Shown: positions 1 to 10,029, numbered from the stretch's first letter. The stretch: 64,000 nt of DNA from Chrysiogenes arsenatis DSM 11915 (GCF_000469585.1 NZ_AWNK01000001.1:731-64730); one strand, 5' to 3'. The notes: generated by a model from the letters alone, not told the origin. Numbers and translations: made by a program.

Positions 1-30
1 CCATATTTTTGCGAAAAATCACCACTCTTA

Positions 31-58
31 TTGACGAATACATTTCAATGCTTATGAT
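31..58 (+). promoter_or_regulatory. Probable sigma-70 promoter of mutS
   Basis: A TTGACG box (31-36) and a TATGAT box (53-58) are separated by 16 bases. Transcription would start near 65, which makes the GTG at 70 an unlikely start for mutS and favours the ATG at 106 with GGAG just upstream. Confidence 0.6.
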
Positions 59-105
59 GCACCGTTCATGTGACATCACAATATTTCCTCTTTGGAGACC
101 GCACA

Positions 106-2619
106 ATGACGGCCAAACCCTTAACCCCGATGATGCGCCAATACCTCGGCATCAAGCAAGATCACCCTGACACACTTCTCCTCTTTAGGATGGGTGATTT
201 TTACGAACTATTTGGAGACGACGCCATTGTTGCTTCCGAAGTACTTGGCATTGCGGTCACTTCGCGCGATAAAGGTGAAGATAAACTACCCATGGCAGGC
301 GTGCCACACCATGCTCTCGACAACTACCTCTACCGTTTAGTAAAAGCTGGTCATAAGGTTGCCATATGCGATCAACTCGAAGACCCCAAGCAAGCTAAAG
401 GTATTGTAATGCGCGGCGTAACACGCATAGTTACTCCCGCAACCATATTAAATAGCGATGCACTTGACCCATCTGAAAACAACTTCCTTGCTGCACTGAC
501 AACAAATGGCAACGCACTGACGGCACTTCTTTGGGATCTTTCAACTGCCGATGTACGCCTACTCACTACGACAGCAGCAACATTTCAAGCTGACCTTGGC
601 GTCTATCAAATAGCAGAATACATTACGCCCGACGAATCCCTAACCGCCTTCGCCCCACTGACAACCATCAGCCATGCCGTCATGGCACAAATCCCAGAGA
701 CTGACCTCTTACCTTCAGAACGGCGCGCCCTGAGCGCCGCCGCAAGCTACCTGAGCGCAACACAACTTCGTACGATTCTTCCTCATACCATCACGCGCGC
801 CAATGCTGACACCACCATGATCATCGATACATCCACCGCACGCAATCTTGAGCTTTTCCAGAACAGCAATGGCGGACGCGAACATTCGCTTCTTTCCGTG
901 CTCGACCGCACCCGCACTGCGATGGGAGGGCGGATGATTCGCGATTGGCTACGCGCACCACTCTGCAGCATACATCGCATTGAAGCACGCCATGATAGTG
1001 TTGAATACTTTCTTACAAACTACCCACTGACCAGCGCGATCCGCACTGCACTTCGTCAAATACATGACCTTGAACGGCTTATCAATCGAATGACTCTGCA
1101 ACAACATCGCCCGCGCGATCTAGTCGCATTGCGCCAATCCCTCGTCGTACTCTCTGAAATCCGGGAACTTGGCAGCAACAGCGACCTCACGGCTTTGCTT
1201 GACGAAACTTTTGCTTCCATTATTGATTTCACGGCATTGCACGAGTTGCTTCATAGAGGGATCCTTGACGAACCCGCTTCTGTCTTACGACAAGGAAATG
1301 TCATCCGATCAGGCTATGACCAGCGGCTCGACGAACTTCGCAATATACGCGAAAATTCACGAGACACTATCTTACGCATGGAAGCTGGCGAAAAGGAACG
1401 CACCGGCATTAGCAGCTTGAAAATTCGTTACAACCGAGTATTCGGCTATTACATCGAAATTCCTAATTCGCAGCGCGATCGCGTTCCCGCGGAATACATT
1501 CGCAAACAAACCCTAGTGAATGCTGAACGCTATATCACACAATCAATTAAAGAACTAGAAGAGGAGATCCTTGCCGCCGAAGATCGACTCGCCCCATACG
1601 AAGAAGAGTTGTATCTTGCCATTTGCGAGCAGGTCACTCAATGGAGCGATCAAATTTTGCAAGCTGCCCAGAGCGTTGCCACCATTGACGTTCTTACCAA
1701 CTTTGCTGAATTGGCCGCACAGCACCGCTACTGTCGTCCCATCATGTCGACTGATCCCATATTAAGCATTACTGGATTGCGCCATCCTGTCATCGAAACA
1801 TTGAGTCATGAACCTTTTATAGCCAACGATGTCACGCTGAACCGTGACGACCAACAACTGATGATCCTTACCGGCCCAAACATGGCAGGGAAGTCTACCT
1901 ACATGCGTCAATCTGCCCTCGCGGCCATCATGGCGCAAATGGGATCATTCGTAAGCGCACGCAGCGCCACCATCGGCCTGTGCGATCGAATCTTTACCCG
2001 TGTTGGCGCAAGCGATAATCTGGCAGAAGGGAAATCGACCTTCATGGTTGAAATGAGCGAGACTTCTACCATTCTGCGCCATTCAACTCCACGCAGCCTG
2101 ATTATTATCGATGAGGTGGGGCGCGGAACCAGCACCTTTGATGGTATCTCTATTGCTTGGAGCGTTGCCGAATATTTGAGCCGCAATGGCACCATTGCCG
2201 CGCGTACCATGTTTGCAACCCATTTTCACGAACTCACTGATCTGGCTCGTGAAATTCCCGGCGTCTTCAATGCTCACATTTTAATTTCAGAAAAAGAAGG
2301 TCGATTAGTTTTCCTGCGTAAAGTCGCCCCTGGTGCAGCGCCAAAATCGTATGGCATTGAAGTTGCTCGACTTGCTGCGCTTCCAGATACTGTTGTCGAA
2401 CGTGCCCAAGCAATATTAAAGAATCTTGAAGCAAGAGAATATAATATTGATGGGAAACCGGCTATTAGCCACATACCAACGAAACCACCACTTTTGTTTG
2501 GGCCGGCACTGTTTGATCCCGTTATTGATCGGATTGAAAACCTTGATATCGACGCCCTCACCCCGCGCGAAGCTCTCCAGCTACTGTACGAGCTTCAACG
2601 CGAAGTTCGGGGCGAGTAA
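106..2619 (+). CDS. mutS: DNA mismatch repair protein MutS
   Basis: MutS (837 aa, normal family length) finds mismatches and small loops in newly replicated DNA and starts mismatch repair with MutL. The N-terminal mismatch-binding motif GDFYELF, with its Phe-Tyr-Glu wedge, is present around residue 40. The C-terminal ATPase has a Walker A motif TGPNMAGKST near residue 600 and a Walker B/signature segment IIIDEVGRGTSTFDG. An in-frame GTG at 70 would add 12 residues, but the ATG at 106 has GGAG at the right spacing and the promoter lies too close to 70. No mutL is present in the window. The gene converges on fumC with only about 10 bases between them. Confidence 0.97.
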   Translation: MTAKPLTPMMRQYLGIKQDHPDTLLLFRMGDFYELFGDDAIVASEVLGIAVTSRDKGEDKLPMAGVPHHALDNYLYRLVKAGHKVAICDQLEDPKQAKGIVMRGVTRIVTPATILNSDALDPSENNFLAALTTNGNALTALLWDLSTADVRLLTTTAATFQADLGVYQIAEYITPDESLTAFAPLTTISHAVMAQIPETDLLPSERRALSAAASYLSATQLRTILPHTITRANADTTMIIDTSTARNLELFQNSNGGREHSLLSVLDRTRTAMGGRMIRDWLRAPLCSIHRIEARHDSVEYFLTNYPLTSAIRTALRQIHDLERLINRMTLQQHRPRDLVALRQSLVVLSEIRELGSNSDLTALLDETFASIIDFTALHELLHRGILDEPASVLRQGNVIRSGYDQRLDELRNIRENSRDTILRMEAGEKERTGISSLKIRYNRVFGYYIEIPNSQRDRVPAEYIRKQTLVNAERYITQSIKELEEEILAAEDRLAPYEEELYLAICEQVTQWSDQILQAAQSVATIDVLTNFAELAAQHRYCRPIMSTDPILSITGLRHPVIETLSHEPFIANDVTLNRDDQQLMILTGPNMAGKSTYMRQSALAAIMAQMGSFVSARSATIGLCDRIFTRVGASDNLAEGKSTFMVEMSETSTILRHSTPRSLIIIDEVGRGTSTFDGISIAWSVAEYLSRNGTIAARTMFATHFHELTDLAREIPGVFNAHILISEKEGRLVFLRKVAPGAAPKSYGIEVARLAALPDTVVERAQAILKNLEAREYNIDGKPAISHIPTKPPLLFGPALFDPVIDRIENLDIDALTPREALQLLYELQREVRGE

Positions 2620-2629
2620 AACTCGACCT

Positions 2630-4027
2630 TTACGAATCAGCTTCGGGACGTACCATTTTCCCTGGAATAACATAGGCATCAAACTCGTCGGACGTAAGCA
2701 ACCCCAACTGTAACGCAGCCTCTTTAAGCGTTAACTGCTCCTTGTGAGCTGTTTTTGCGATTAAAGCGGCCTTATCGTACCCGATATGCGGATTGAGTGC
2801 GGTTACTAACATTAATGAGTTGTGTAAATGATGCTCAATACGATCCCGATCTGGCTCCAACCCGACCACACAATGATCGGCAAAAGAGACCATCGCATCC
2901 GACAACAATCGGACGCTTTGCAGAAAGTTATATATAATGAGGGGCTTAAAAACATTCAGCTCAAAATTTCCCTGCGACGCACCGAAAGCAATCGCCGTAT
3001 CATTGGCGAATACTTGGCATGCCACCATCGTGACCATCTCTGACTGTGTTGGATTGACCTTGCCAGGCATAATGGAACTTCCTGGTTCGTTTTCTGGAAT
3101 GGTAATTTCCCCAAGTCCACAACGCGGCCCACTAGCCAACCAACGAACATCATTGGCTATTTTCATAAGATTTGCCGCTAACCCTTTGTTAGCGCCACTC
3201 GCAAACGTTAAAGCATCGTGAGACGTCAACGAATGGAATTTATTCGGTGCCGAAATAAATTGCACCCCTGTCAGTTCAGTGAGCTTTTGTGATACAAGTT
3301 CGCCAAGACGAGGATGTGCATTTAACCCTGTTCCAACAGCGGTGCCACCAATAGCGAGCTCACGCAAATAGCGCAAAGCATCAATAATATGCTCACGGCT
3401 ATGCTCCAACATGGAAACATACCCGCTCATTTCCTGTCCAAGCGTGATCGGCGTCGCGTCCTGCAAATGTGTACGCCCGATCTTCACAATTGAATCAAAC
3501 GCATCTGACTTCTGCTGAAATATTACTCGCAAATGATCCAATGCTGGGAGTAGGCGCTGCTCTACTTCTAAAACAGCCGCAATGTGCATTGCCGTTGGAA
3601 AGGTATCGTTTGAGCTTTGCGACATATTTACATGGTCGTTCGGATGAATAAGCTTCTGCGTACGGAAGTTACCACCCAGTAGTTCCGTCGCTAGATTGGC
3701 AATCACCTCATTGACATTCATATTACTCTGGGTGCCGCTACCAGTTTGCCAGACAACCAGTGGAAACTGATCATCGTGCTGACCATCAAGCAGCGCCTGA
3801 CATGCAGCTACAATAGCACGACACTTTTCGCTCTCTAACTTTTTAAGCTCATGATTAACAAGCGCAACGCTTTTCTTGAGCAGCACAAATGCGCGAATTA
3901 CTTCCTGAGGCATACGCTCTTTGCCTACTGCAAAATTTTGCATACTGCGCTGTGTTTGCGCACCCCAGTAGGCATTCTCTGGAACTGCAATTTCCCCCAT
4001 CGTATCCTTTTCAACTCTCGTAGCCAT
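2630..4027 (-). CDS. fumC: Class II fumarate hydratase
   Basis: FumC (465 aa) reversibly hydrates fumarate to malate in the cytoplasmic TCA cycle. It is the oxygen-stable, iron-free homotetramer. The fumarase/aspartase signature [13 protein letters not shown] is intact, and the motif [14 protein letters not shown] in the first half is the active-site region typical of FumC. The ATG at 4027 is preceded by AAAGGAG at 6 bases. A TTG two codons upstream is less likely. The gene has its own transcription unit, separated from the upstream comEA-like gene by an intrinsic terminator. Confidence 0.96.
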   Translation of the reverse strand: MATRVEKDTMGEIAVPENAYWGAQTQRSMQNFAVGKERMPQEVIRAFVLLKKSVALVNHELKKLESEKCRAIVAACQALLDGQHDDQFPLVVWQTGSGTQSNMNVNEVIANLATELLGGNFRTQKLIHPNDHVNMSQSSNDTFPTAMHIAAVLEVEQRLLPALDHLRVIFQQKSDAFDSIVKIGRTHLQDATPITLGQEMSGYVSMLEHSREHIIDALRYLRELAIGGTAVGTGLNAHPRLGELVSQKLTELTGVQFISAPNKFHSLTSHDALTFASGANKGLAANLMKIANDVRWLASGPRCGLGEITIPENEPGSSIMPGKVNPTQSEMVTMVACQVFANDTAIAFGASQGNFELNVFKPLIIYNFLQSVRLLSDAMVSFADHCVVGLEPDRDRIEHHLHNSLMLVTALNPHIGYDKAALIAKTAHKEQLTLKEAALQLGLLTSDEFDAYVIPGKMVRPEADS

Positions 4028-4059
4028 TGCCAACTCCTTTCAAGCTTGAGGTAAGCAAT

Positions 4060-4087
4060 AAAAAAGCCGACCACTTGCATGATCGGC
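4060..4087 (-). terminator. Intrinsic terminator after the comEA-like gene
   Basis: On the minus strand GCCGATCA and TGGTCGGC form an 8-bp stem (one G-U pair) with a 6-base loop, followed by six T residues. It sits between the stop of the comEA-like gene (4149) and the start of fumC (4027), and should end the comEA-like transcript. Confidence 0.8.
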
Positions 4088-4148
4088 GAGTAAACAGTCA
4101 TGTTCTTTCGAACCAAAAGGGAGCGTCACATACAAGCGACCAAGAAGC

Positions 4149-4448
4149 CTACTGCGACACCGTCGGCGCCACAGGGGCAAGCGGCTCACTTGGAGCGGTG
4201 GGAGACACTTCTAAAGCATCAGAAAACCGCTTAAGACTGGCCGGCCCGATGCCTTTCACACTTACCAAGTCATCAATACTGGCAAATGGACCGTTTGCTG
4301 CACGATACTCCACGATTGCTTCAGCTGTTTTCTGACCAATCCCCTTTACCGTCATCAAATCCTGTACCGTAGCCGTGTTAACATTCACTTTTGCCATTGC
4401 GACTGTAAACAAAGTCAAAAGCATGAAAATCACAAACAAAAATTTCAT
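4149..4448 (-). CDS. ComEA-like helix-hairpin-helix protein
   Basis: A 99-residue protein with an N-terminal hydrophobic signal segment (about residues 1-18, ending AMA) and a ComEA-type double helix-hairpin-helix domain. The segments TVKGIGQKTAEAIVEYR and SVKGIGPASLKRF are the two HhH units. Proteins of this kind bind double-stranded DNA outside the inner membrane, and in competent bacteria ComEA pulls DNA into the periplasm. The ATG at 4448 has GGAGG upstream; an earlier in-frame start would put seven residues before the signal peptide. The tail is Pro/Ala-rich. No other competence gene is in the window, so a role in DNA uptake is inferred from the family only. Confidence 0.85.
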   Translation of the reverse strand: MKFLFVIFMLLTLFTVAMAKVNVNTATVQDLMTVKGIGQKTAEAIVEYRAANGPFASIDDLVSVKGIGPASLKRFSDALEVSPTAPSEPLAPVAPTVSQ

Positions 4449-4547
4449 AAACACCCTCCATGAAGACATGAAAAAACAGTATCACGTGCTTCATAAAAAG
4501 TGAAATGGAAAATTTCGTTACATTAAAAAATATAATAGAGGCGGTAA

Positions 4548-5213
4548 TTAAATAAATTTATTCGCTTTCCATACAACTTCAAAACAGTAGCAACCTTCAC
4601 CCTCTTCACTCGTTACTGGCAGCGATACCGATTTGCCATCAAGGTTCGTTGAAATAAGCAGAGAAAGCCCACCAGCATTTGTCACCCGTCCTAAAAATGG
4701 TGCACCATTATGGTAGGTCAATGCGGGAACGCCATCAAGCAGCGGAAAGTTCACACGACGATTCAATAATACTAAGTCGCCACGGCGTAAAAGTGGCTGG
4801 AAATCTTCACTGTTGATACGAACCCAAAAGCACGACTCAGCTGGTTTTTCAATCCCTTGCGTCATCAATTGCGGTACTGGGAAGAAATCAATCGCGGCAT
4901 TCGGTGAAGTATATGCTTCAGGTTGTGGAGAAAAGCCTTCAAAAACCGGCACGATTGCAAGATCAAGTCGCTCTTCAACTGGCAATTCCTTTTTTTCAAT
5001 TGGCAATTGCGGATCAAATAATGCCGCCAAGTTGACATTCAACGCATCCGCTAATCTTTCAAGAATAAGGATATTAAGCTTCCGCTTTCCAGTCTCAATT
5101 TGACGAATGTACGATCCTTCGATCCCAACAGCCAAACCCAACTTTTCAGATGAAAGACGTTTACTTTTACGGATGATCCGGATTTTGCGGCCAATAATTT
5201 CTGAAATGTTCAT
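4548..5213 (-). CDS. XRE-family regulator with S24/LexA-like C-terminal domain
   Basis: A 221-residue transcription factor. Residues about 5-60 form a Cro/CI-type helix-turn-helix (IGRKIRIIRKSKRLSSEKLG, then GIEGSYIRQIETGKRK). The C-terminal half (about 110-215) resembles an S24 peptidase/LexA dimerisation domain, with RRGDLVLLNRR matching the strand that carries the catalytic Ser in true members. No clear Ser-Lys dyad is visible, so it may only dimerise or sense. The ATG at 5213 has CAGGAGG upstream. The gene is divergent from ettA, and the shared 350-base region carries TGCAA/TTGCA repeats that could be its operator. It could be a phage-repressor relative, but no phage genes are nearby. Confidence 0.8.
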   Translation of the reverse strand: MNISEIIGRKIRIIRKSKRLSSEKLGLAVGIEGSYIRQIETGKRKLNILILERLADALNVNLAALFDPQLPIEKKELPVEERLDLAIVPVFEGFSPQPEAYTSPNAAIDFFPVPQLMTQGIEKPAESCFWVRINSEDFQPLLRRGDLVLLNRRVNFPLLDGVPALTYHNGAPFLGRVTNAGGLSLLISTNLDGKSVSLPVTSEEGEGCYCFEVVWKANKFI

Positions 5214-5560
5214 AAAACCTCCTGTAGACAATAACTTCAATGCTCACATTGCAATAATACTTGCCACTAGCGAAAATACTTTTACCGCAAAAACACCACA
5301 TATGCAACACAATTGCACAAAATAAACATAGCAATTAACACTATCAGTTGCACAATATAAGGACAAATAGGGATCTATCGTCACAATAAACCCAGCAAAA
5401 CACTTAATGTACAGCTTTTACTAGAATCGAAGTTCACCATGAAAATCAAAAGATATTACTTCAACATATCGCGTGCTACTTGCTATCCGGATAGAGCGTG
5501 GATATACTTCTGCCTCTTGGCGCTTCGTGCGGCAAAGCATTTCTGGCAGGAGTATACAGC
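5214..5560. promoter_or_regulatory. Divergent regulatory region with TTGCA repeats
   Basis: This 347-base AT-rich gap separates the XRE regulator from ettA and contains no convincing gene. It holds a palindrome TGCAA-N5-TTGCA (5303-5317) and further TTGCA-type half-sites: TTGCAATAAT (5249-5258), TTGCACAAAAT (5313-5323) and TTGCACAATAT (5348-5358). These are candidate binding sites for the XRE protein. This is inference from repetition and position only. Confidence 0.4.
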
Positions 5561-7234
5561 ATGAGTCATGAACCGAATAAAATCATCTATTCAATGATGC
5601 GCGTCAGCAAAGCGTACAACAACAAACAAGTGATCAAAAACATCTCCCTGTCGTATTTCTACGGTGCCAAAATCGGTGTACTCGGGCTGAATGGTTCCGG
5701 GAAATCGTCGCTGTTGCGGATTATGGCTGGAGTTGACAAAGATTTTAACGGCGAAGCAGTTCTTTCGCCGGGTTATAGCGTCGGGTATCTGGAGCAGGAA
5801 CCGCTGGTTGACTGCACAAAAACCGTACGCGAAGTCGTTGAAGAAGGGGTGCAGGAAACCGTCGATCTGCTGCGCGAATTTGAAGAAATTAACGCGGCGT
5901 TTGCCGATCCCGATGCTGATATGGAAAAGCTTTGCGATCGTCAAGCTAAAGTACAGGATAAACTCGACGCCCTCGAAGCGTGGGATCTTGATTCGCGCCT
6001 TGAAATGGCAATGGATGCGCTACGCTGCCCGCCGGGCGATGCTTCCGTCAGCGTGCTCTCTGGTGGCGAACGTCGCCGAGTGGCACTCTGCCGTTTGCTG
6101 CTGCAAAAACCGGATATCCTCCTGCTCGACGAACCGACGAACCACCTTGACGCCGAATCAGTCGCGTGGCTGGAGCACCACCTGCAAAGCTATCCCGGCA
6201 CCATCATCGCAGTAACCCACGACCGGTATTTCCTCGATAACGTAGCCGGATGGATTCTGGAGCTAGATCGTGGCGAAGGAATTCCGTGGAAAGGGAACTA
6301 TTCTTCGTGGCTTGATCAGAAACAGGAACGTCTGCGCCGTGAAGAAAAATCAGAATCCAACCGTCAAAAAACTCTTGAGCGCGAACTGGAATGGATTCGC
6401 ATGAGCGCCAAAGGGCGTCACGCCAAAAGTCAGGCGCGTATCAGTGCGTATGAAAAACTGCTCGGCGAAGAGGGCGAAAAGCGCGCCAAAGATCTGGAAC
6501 TCTATATCCCACCAGGACCACGCCTTGGCGATGTGGTTATTGATGCTGATAACCTCTCCAAAGCATACGGCGACCGTTTGCTGGTCGAAGGGCTTTCGTT
6601 TCAACTACCGCCGGGGGGTATTGTCGGGATTATCGGCCCGAACGGGGCGGGGAAATCGACCCTGTTCCGCATGATTACCGGCGCCGAAAAACCCGACAGT
6701 GGCACGATTCGCATTGGCGAAACCGTAAAGCTGGCCTACGTTGACCAGAGTCGTGAGCTTGACCCGAAAAAAAGCATCTGGGAAGAGATCACCGATGGGC
6801 AGGATCAGCTCAAACTCGGCTCACAACTCGTCAATTCACGCGCCTACGTCGCCCGTTTTAACTTTTCGGGCAGTGATCAACAAAAGAAAGTTTCGGAAAT
6901 ATCCGGTGGAGAACGCAACCGCGTACACTTGGCAAAAATGTTAAAAGAAGGGGCGAACGTCATTCTGCTCGATGAACCGACGAACGACCTTGACGTCAAC
7001 ACCATGCGTGCGCTCGAAGAAGCGCTGGAAAACTTTGCCGGTTGTGCTGTAGTCATCAGCCACGACCGCTGGTTCCTTGACCGTCTGGCAACGCATATCC
7101 TTGCCTTTGAAGGCGATAGCCGCGCAGTATGGTTTGAAGGAAACTATTCCGAATACGAAGCCGATCGCAAAAAACGCCTAGGCGGCGAAGCAGCCGTACC
7201 GAAACGAATCAAATATCGGCAATTGACGCGGTAG
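5561..7234 (+). CDS. ettA: ABC-F protein EttA (energy-dependent translational throttle)
   Basis: A 557-residue soluble ABC-F ATPase with two nucleotide-binding domains and no membrane segments. The first Walker A is GLNGSGKSSLLR with signature LSGGERRRVAL and Walker B ILLLDEPTNHLD. The second set is GPNGAGKSTLFR, ISGGERNRVHL and ILLDEPTNDLD. EttA binds the ribosomal E site and gates entry into elongation according to the ATP/ADP ratio. Length and N-terminus match the EttA subgroup. The ATG at 5561 follows AGGAG; a GTG at 5498 would add 21 residues with no match to the family. Confidence 0.93.
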   Translation: MSHEPNKIIYSMMRVSKAYNNKQVIKNISLSYFYGAKIGVLGLNGSGKSSLLRIMAGVDKDFNGEAVLSPGYSVGYLEQEPLVDCTKTVREVVEEGVQETVDLLREFEEINAAFADPDADMEKLCDRQAKVQDKLDALEAWDLDSRLEMAMDALRCPPGDASVSVLSGGERRRVALCRLLLQKPDILLLDEPTNHLDAESVAWLEHHLQSYPGTIIAVTHDRYFLDNVAGWILELDRGEGIPWKGNYSSWLDQKQERLRREEKSESNRQKTLERELEWIRMSAKGRHAKSQARISAYEKLLGEEGEKRAKDLELYIPPGPRLGDVVIDADNLSKAYGDRLLVEGLSFQLPPGGIVGIIGPNGAGKSTLFRMITGAEKPDSGTIRIGETVKLAYVDQSRELDPKKSIWEEITDGQDQLKLGSQLVNSRAYVARFNFSGSDQQKKVSEISGGERNRVHLAKMLKEGANVILLDEPTNDLDVNTMRALEEALENFAGCAVVISHDRWFLDRLATHILAFEGDSRAVWFEGNYSEYEADRKKRLGGEAAVPKRIKYRQLTR

Positions 7235-7277
7235 AAAAATTCACTCAACACAGTATCATCTTGCAAGGCTTATCAAT

Positions 7278-7296
7278 GGGGCGAGACACTCGCCCC
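7278..7296 (+). other. GC-rich hairpin between ettA and ruvB
   Basis: GGGGCGA and TCGCCCC form a 7-bp perfect stem with a 5-base loop, about 45 bases after the ettA stop. No T-run follows, so it is not a standard intrinsic terminator. It may protect the 3' end of the ettA transcript. Confidence 0.4.
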
Positions 7297-7355
7297 CTGT
7301 TGCACTTTGAAGCAGTTGCGATATTCCATAACTATCCATTTCAAAGGAGCACTGA

Positions 7356-8399
7356 GTGTCGCACGAAGAACGCCTTATCACCCCACAAACGCTCAGCGAT
7401 GACCCGCAGGAGTATTCGCTGCGGCCAACGCGATTACATGAATACATTGGTCAAGCGCGGGTGAAAGAAAACATGGAAGTGTTCATCAATGCTGCCAAAG
7501 GGCGCGATGAGTCACTTGACCATATCCTTTTTTCCGGCCCTCCAGGACTGGGAAAAACCACGATTGCTAACATTATTGCGCAGGAAATGGGGGTTAACAT
7601 CCGTTCTACGTCGGGGCCGGTGATTGAAAAATCAGCCGATCTGGCAGCGATTTTAACCAACCTACAAGCCGGCGACGTGCTCTTTATCGACGAAATTCAC
7701 CGTATGAGCACAGCCATTGAAGAGGTGCTCTATCCTGCGATGGAGGATTTTCAGCTCGATATCGTGATTGGTCAGGGGCCGGCAGCGCGCAGTATTAAAA
7801 TTGACCTGCCCCGCTTTACACTTATTGGCGCTACCACACGCGCAGGTTTACTGAGCGCGCCTTTTCGTGATCGTTTTGGCGTGCATAGTCGCTTGGAATT
7901 TTATTCAGCCGAAGAGTTGTTTGCGATTATTATCCGCTCAGCTCGGCTGTTGGCGATTCCGGTTGACGATGCTGGAGCAAAAGAGCTCGCACGCCGTTCG
8001 CGCGGCACACCGCGCATTGCAAATCGGTTACTGCGACGTGTGCGCGATTTTGCACAAATTGTTGGCCAAGGCGTTATTACCGAAGAAATTGCCCGGTATG
8101 CACTGGCAAAACTAGAAGTCGATAACGCTGGGCTTGATTATCTCGACCGTAAGCTTCTGCTCGCGCTTATTGAAAAATTTGACGGTGGCCCAGTCGGACT
8201 AGAGACGCTAGCGGCCTATGCCGCAGAAGAGAAAGGGACAATTGAAGATGTCTGCGAGCCGTATCTGATTCAGCAAGGACTGTTGCAGCGCACACCGCGT
8301 GGTCGCGTGGCGACGTTAGCGGCGTATCGCCATCTGGGAATTCCCTGCGATAAAACGCCAACAGCGCCGGCAGATCCGACGCTGTTTGACGAAAAATAA
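7356..8399 (+). CDS. ruvB: Holliday junction branch migration helicase RuvB
   Basis: RuvB (347 aa) is the hexameric AAA+ motor that, with RuvA, drives branch migration of Holliday junctions before RuvC resolution. The Walker A motif GPPGLGKTT, the Walker B segment LFIDEIHRM, the sensor region [19 protein letters not shown] and the C-terminal winged-helix segment (RTPRGRVAT) are intact. Translation starts at a GTG (7356) with AAAGGAG upstream. ruvA and ruvC are not adjacent. The 3' end converges on elbB with about 47 bases between. Confidence 0.97.
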   Translation: MSHEERLITPQTLSDDPQEYSLRPTRLHEYIGQARVKENMEVFINAAKGRDESLDHILFSGPPGLGKTTIANIIAQEMGVNIRSTSGPVIEKSADLAAILTNLQAGDVLFIDEIHRMSTAIEEVLYPAMEDFQLDIVIGQGPAARSIKIDLPRFTLIGATTRAGLLSAPFRDRFGVHSRLEFYSAEELFAIIIRSARLLAIPVDDAGAKELARRSRGTPRIANRLLRRVRDFAQIVGQGVITEEIARYALAKLEVDNAGLDYLDRKLLLALIEKFDGGPVGLETLAAYAAEEKGTIEDVCEPYLIQQGLLQRTPRGRVATLAAYRHLGIPCDKTPTAPADPTLFDEK

Positions 8400-8446
8400 G
8401 GGTGTGATATCTCTCTGACAAAAACCCGCAAAGGGGACACCCATTG

Positions 8447-9106
8447 CTACGCCAATCGCAAAAACTCGGCAACCATTTTTTCAACTCCAACAGCCACTTC
8501 GCCAACCGATTGGCCAAGCATGTACGCAGGTGTGGTGACGACTTTATGGGCGGTGTCAATGCTGACGCCGTCCACGGGAAGGGCTTGGTGTTTGGCACCA
8601 GTTTTTTCAATCTCGGCAGCCGTGCCTTCATCTGTGCCAATAGTAACGGTAACGCCAGATGAACCAAGCACTTTAGCCAGCAAAGCGGGAGCGATACAGA
8701 GCCCGCCGATAACCTTTCCCGCTGCCGCAAAGTCGCGTAGCACCCGCTCAATGTCGGGGTTGACGCTGCACAACGCTCCATCGACGGCGAAAGTGCAAAG
8801 ATTTTTTGCCACCCCAAATCCACCGGGAAAAATAATCCCATCAAACTGACTGGCATCGATAGTGGAAAGCTCCTGAACCGCGCCACGTGCAATACGCGCT
8901 GATTCAACTAACACATTGCGCGTTTCGCTCGTGACTTCCCCAGTCAGGTGATTGATGACATGCATCTGGTTGATGTTTGGGGCAGCGCATGTGACGCTTG
9001 CTCCACCGCGCTCAAGGGCAAGGAGTGTGAGAACGGCTTCTTGAATTTCGGCACCATCATAGACGCCGCAACCGGCAAGGACGACACAAATTTTCTTGTT
9101 AGCCAT
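8447..9106 (-). CDS. elbB: ElbB-type DJ-1/PfpI glyoxalase-like protein
   Basis: A 219-residue protein of the class I glutamine amidotransferase-like/DJ-1 superfamily, matching ElbB in length and start (KKICVVLAGCGVYDGAEIQE). The nucleophile elbow is seen as GGLCIAPALLAK with the conserved Cys, and GFGVAKNLCTFA is a second family motif. E. coli ElbB has weak glyoxalase activity; older names link it to isoprenoid synthesis. The ATG at 9106 with CAGGAGG is chosen over an upstream start. No functional partner is adjacent. Confidence 0.88.
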   Translation of the reverse strand: MANKKICVVLAGCGVYDGAEIQEAVLTLLALERGGASVTCAAPNINQMHVINHLTGEVTSETRNVLVESARIARGAVQELSTIDASQFDGIIFPGGFGVAKNLCTFAVDGALCSVNPDIERVLRDFAAAGKVIGGLCIAPALLAKVLGSSGVTVTIGTDEGTAAEIEKTGAKHQALPVDGVSIDTAHKVVTTPAYMLGQSVGEVAVGVEKMVAEFLRLA

Positions 9107-9159
9107 GAGTATACCTCCTGTTTTCTTGTTGGTTAGCGAATTACACACTGCCACCGCAA

Positions 9160-9627
9160 CTACTGCGCGGGTGAGACGGACTCAGCATTTTCTTTGGCGG
9201 CTTCCGCTTTTTTGCGTGCCTGATAGAGCTGCATAAAGTTGACACTCGGTAGAGTAATTACGCCATATTCACTACGAAGCGTAAGGTTTGACACCATTTC
9301 ACGGCTATAAGGAAGTAGTAGAGAAGGGCAGTTCACATTGAGGACTACCGCCATATCATCGGCATCATATTCTCCCTGTAGTGCAAAAATTCCAGAAATC
9401 ACCACTTCAAGGACAAAAGGTGCCGTTTTTTCTTCAGTAAAAACCAGTGAGGTCACAAGGCTCACCTTGTAACGATTTTCGTCGTCGAGTTTGAGATGCG
9501 AGGTGTTAAAATTCATCTGCATTTCTTGCTGTCCGGTAACATCTTTGAGCTGATAACGTGGACGTGTGCGGTAGTTAACCCCTTCCAGTAATGTTCCGAG
9601 AAGATGAATGCCTCCGAGTGAACTCAT
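9160..9627 (-). CDS. SecB-like protein-export chaperone
   Basis: A 155-residue protein with the beta-rich SecB fold. The segment CPSLLLPYSREMVSNLTLRS corresponds to the conserved SecB helix region (PYAREC in E. coli), followed by LPSVNFMQLYQ, which matches the APVNF motif. SecB keeps preproteins unfolded and delivers them to SecA; SecB-like forms also partner toxin-antitoxin systems. No toxin-antitoxin gene is adjacent, so a general or export role is more likely. The acidic/Ala-rich C-terminal tail lacks an obvious SecA-binding zinc motif. The ATG has AAAGGAG upstream. Confidence 0.75.
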   Translation of the reverse strand: MSSLGGIHLLGTLLEGVNYRTRPRYQLKDVTGQQEMQMNFNTSHLKLDDENRYKVSLVTSLVFTEEKTAPFVLEVVISGIFALQGEYDADDMAVVLNVNCPSLLLPYSREMVSNLTLRSEYGVITLPSVNFMQLYQARKKAEAAKENAESVSPAQ

Positions 9628-9692
9628 GCGATAGACTCCTTTGTGTAGTATGCAAGTAGAATGTCATAAAACTGTGAATATGCGTATTTTGA

Positions 9693-9995
9693 CTACTCGC
9701 GCGTCAATAACTGCGCACTGACAAGCCCGATGATAGTACGAATCTCTGGATTTGGTGAAAAAACATTCAGCGAATAAAACGTGTTTTTTCCGTCGCGACG
9801 CTCAATCAAATACCCTTCTTCACGCAATACTTTCAGGTGCGTGCTAATCGTAGGTTGACTGAGAGTAAATTCCCGCACCAAATCGCTGACACACCGTTCC
9901 CGTTGTTGCGACAATTTGGCAATAATTTGCAATCGTGTGGGATCACCGAGCGCCTTGTACATCTGAGCCATCGTCCGAACTGCTTTATCGTTCAT
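9693..9995 (-). CDS. ArsR-family winged-helix repressor
   Basis: About 100 residues with a typical ArsR/SmtB helix-turn-helix: KALGDPTRLQIIAKL, then CVSDLVREFTLSQPTISTHLKVLREEGYL and the beta-wing RRDGKNTFYSL. Members repress genes for metal, arsenic or redox stress and release DNA when their ligand binds. The ELCVCDL-type metal site is replaced by ERCVSDLV, with only one Cys, so metal sensing through the alpha-3 site is doubtful. The ATG at 9995 follows AAGGGGA; a TTG at 10010 is an alternative start. It lies downstream of the GAF protein with a short gap and may be co-transcribed. Confidence 0.85.
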   Translation of the reverse strand: MNDKAVRTMAQMYKALGDPTRLQIIAKLSQQRERCVSDLVREFTLSQPTISTHLKVLREEGYLIERRDGKNTFYSLNVFSPNPEIRTIIGLVSAQLLTRE

Positions 9996-10029
9996 TACTT
10001 TCCCCTTCAATATCCTCTATTAACGAGCA

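Noticed and set aside
5498-5560. N-terminal extension of ettA from GTG 5498 and a loose resemblance of its DNA to part of the repeat at 33096-33131
   Set aside because: EttA proteins begin at the downstream ATG, which has a ribosome site. The DNA match (about two thirds over 30 bases) is too weak to call a second repeat copy.
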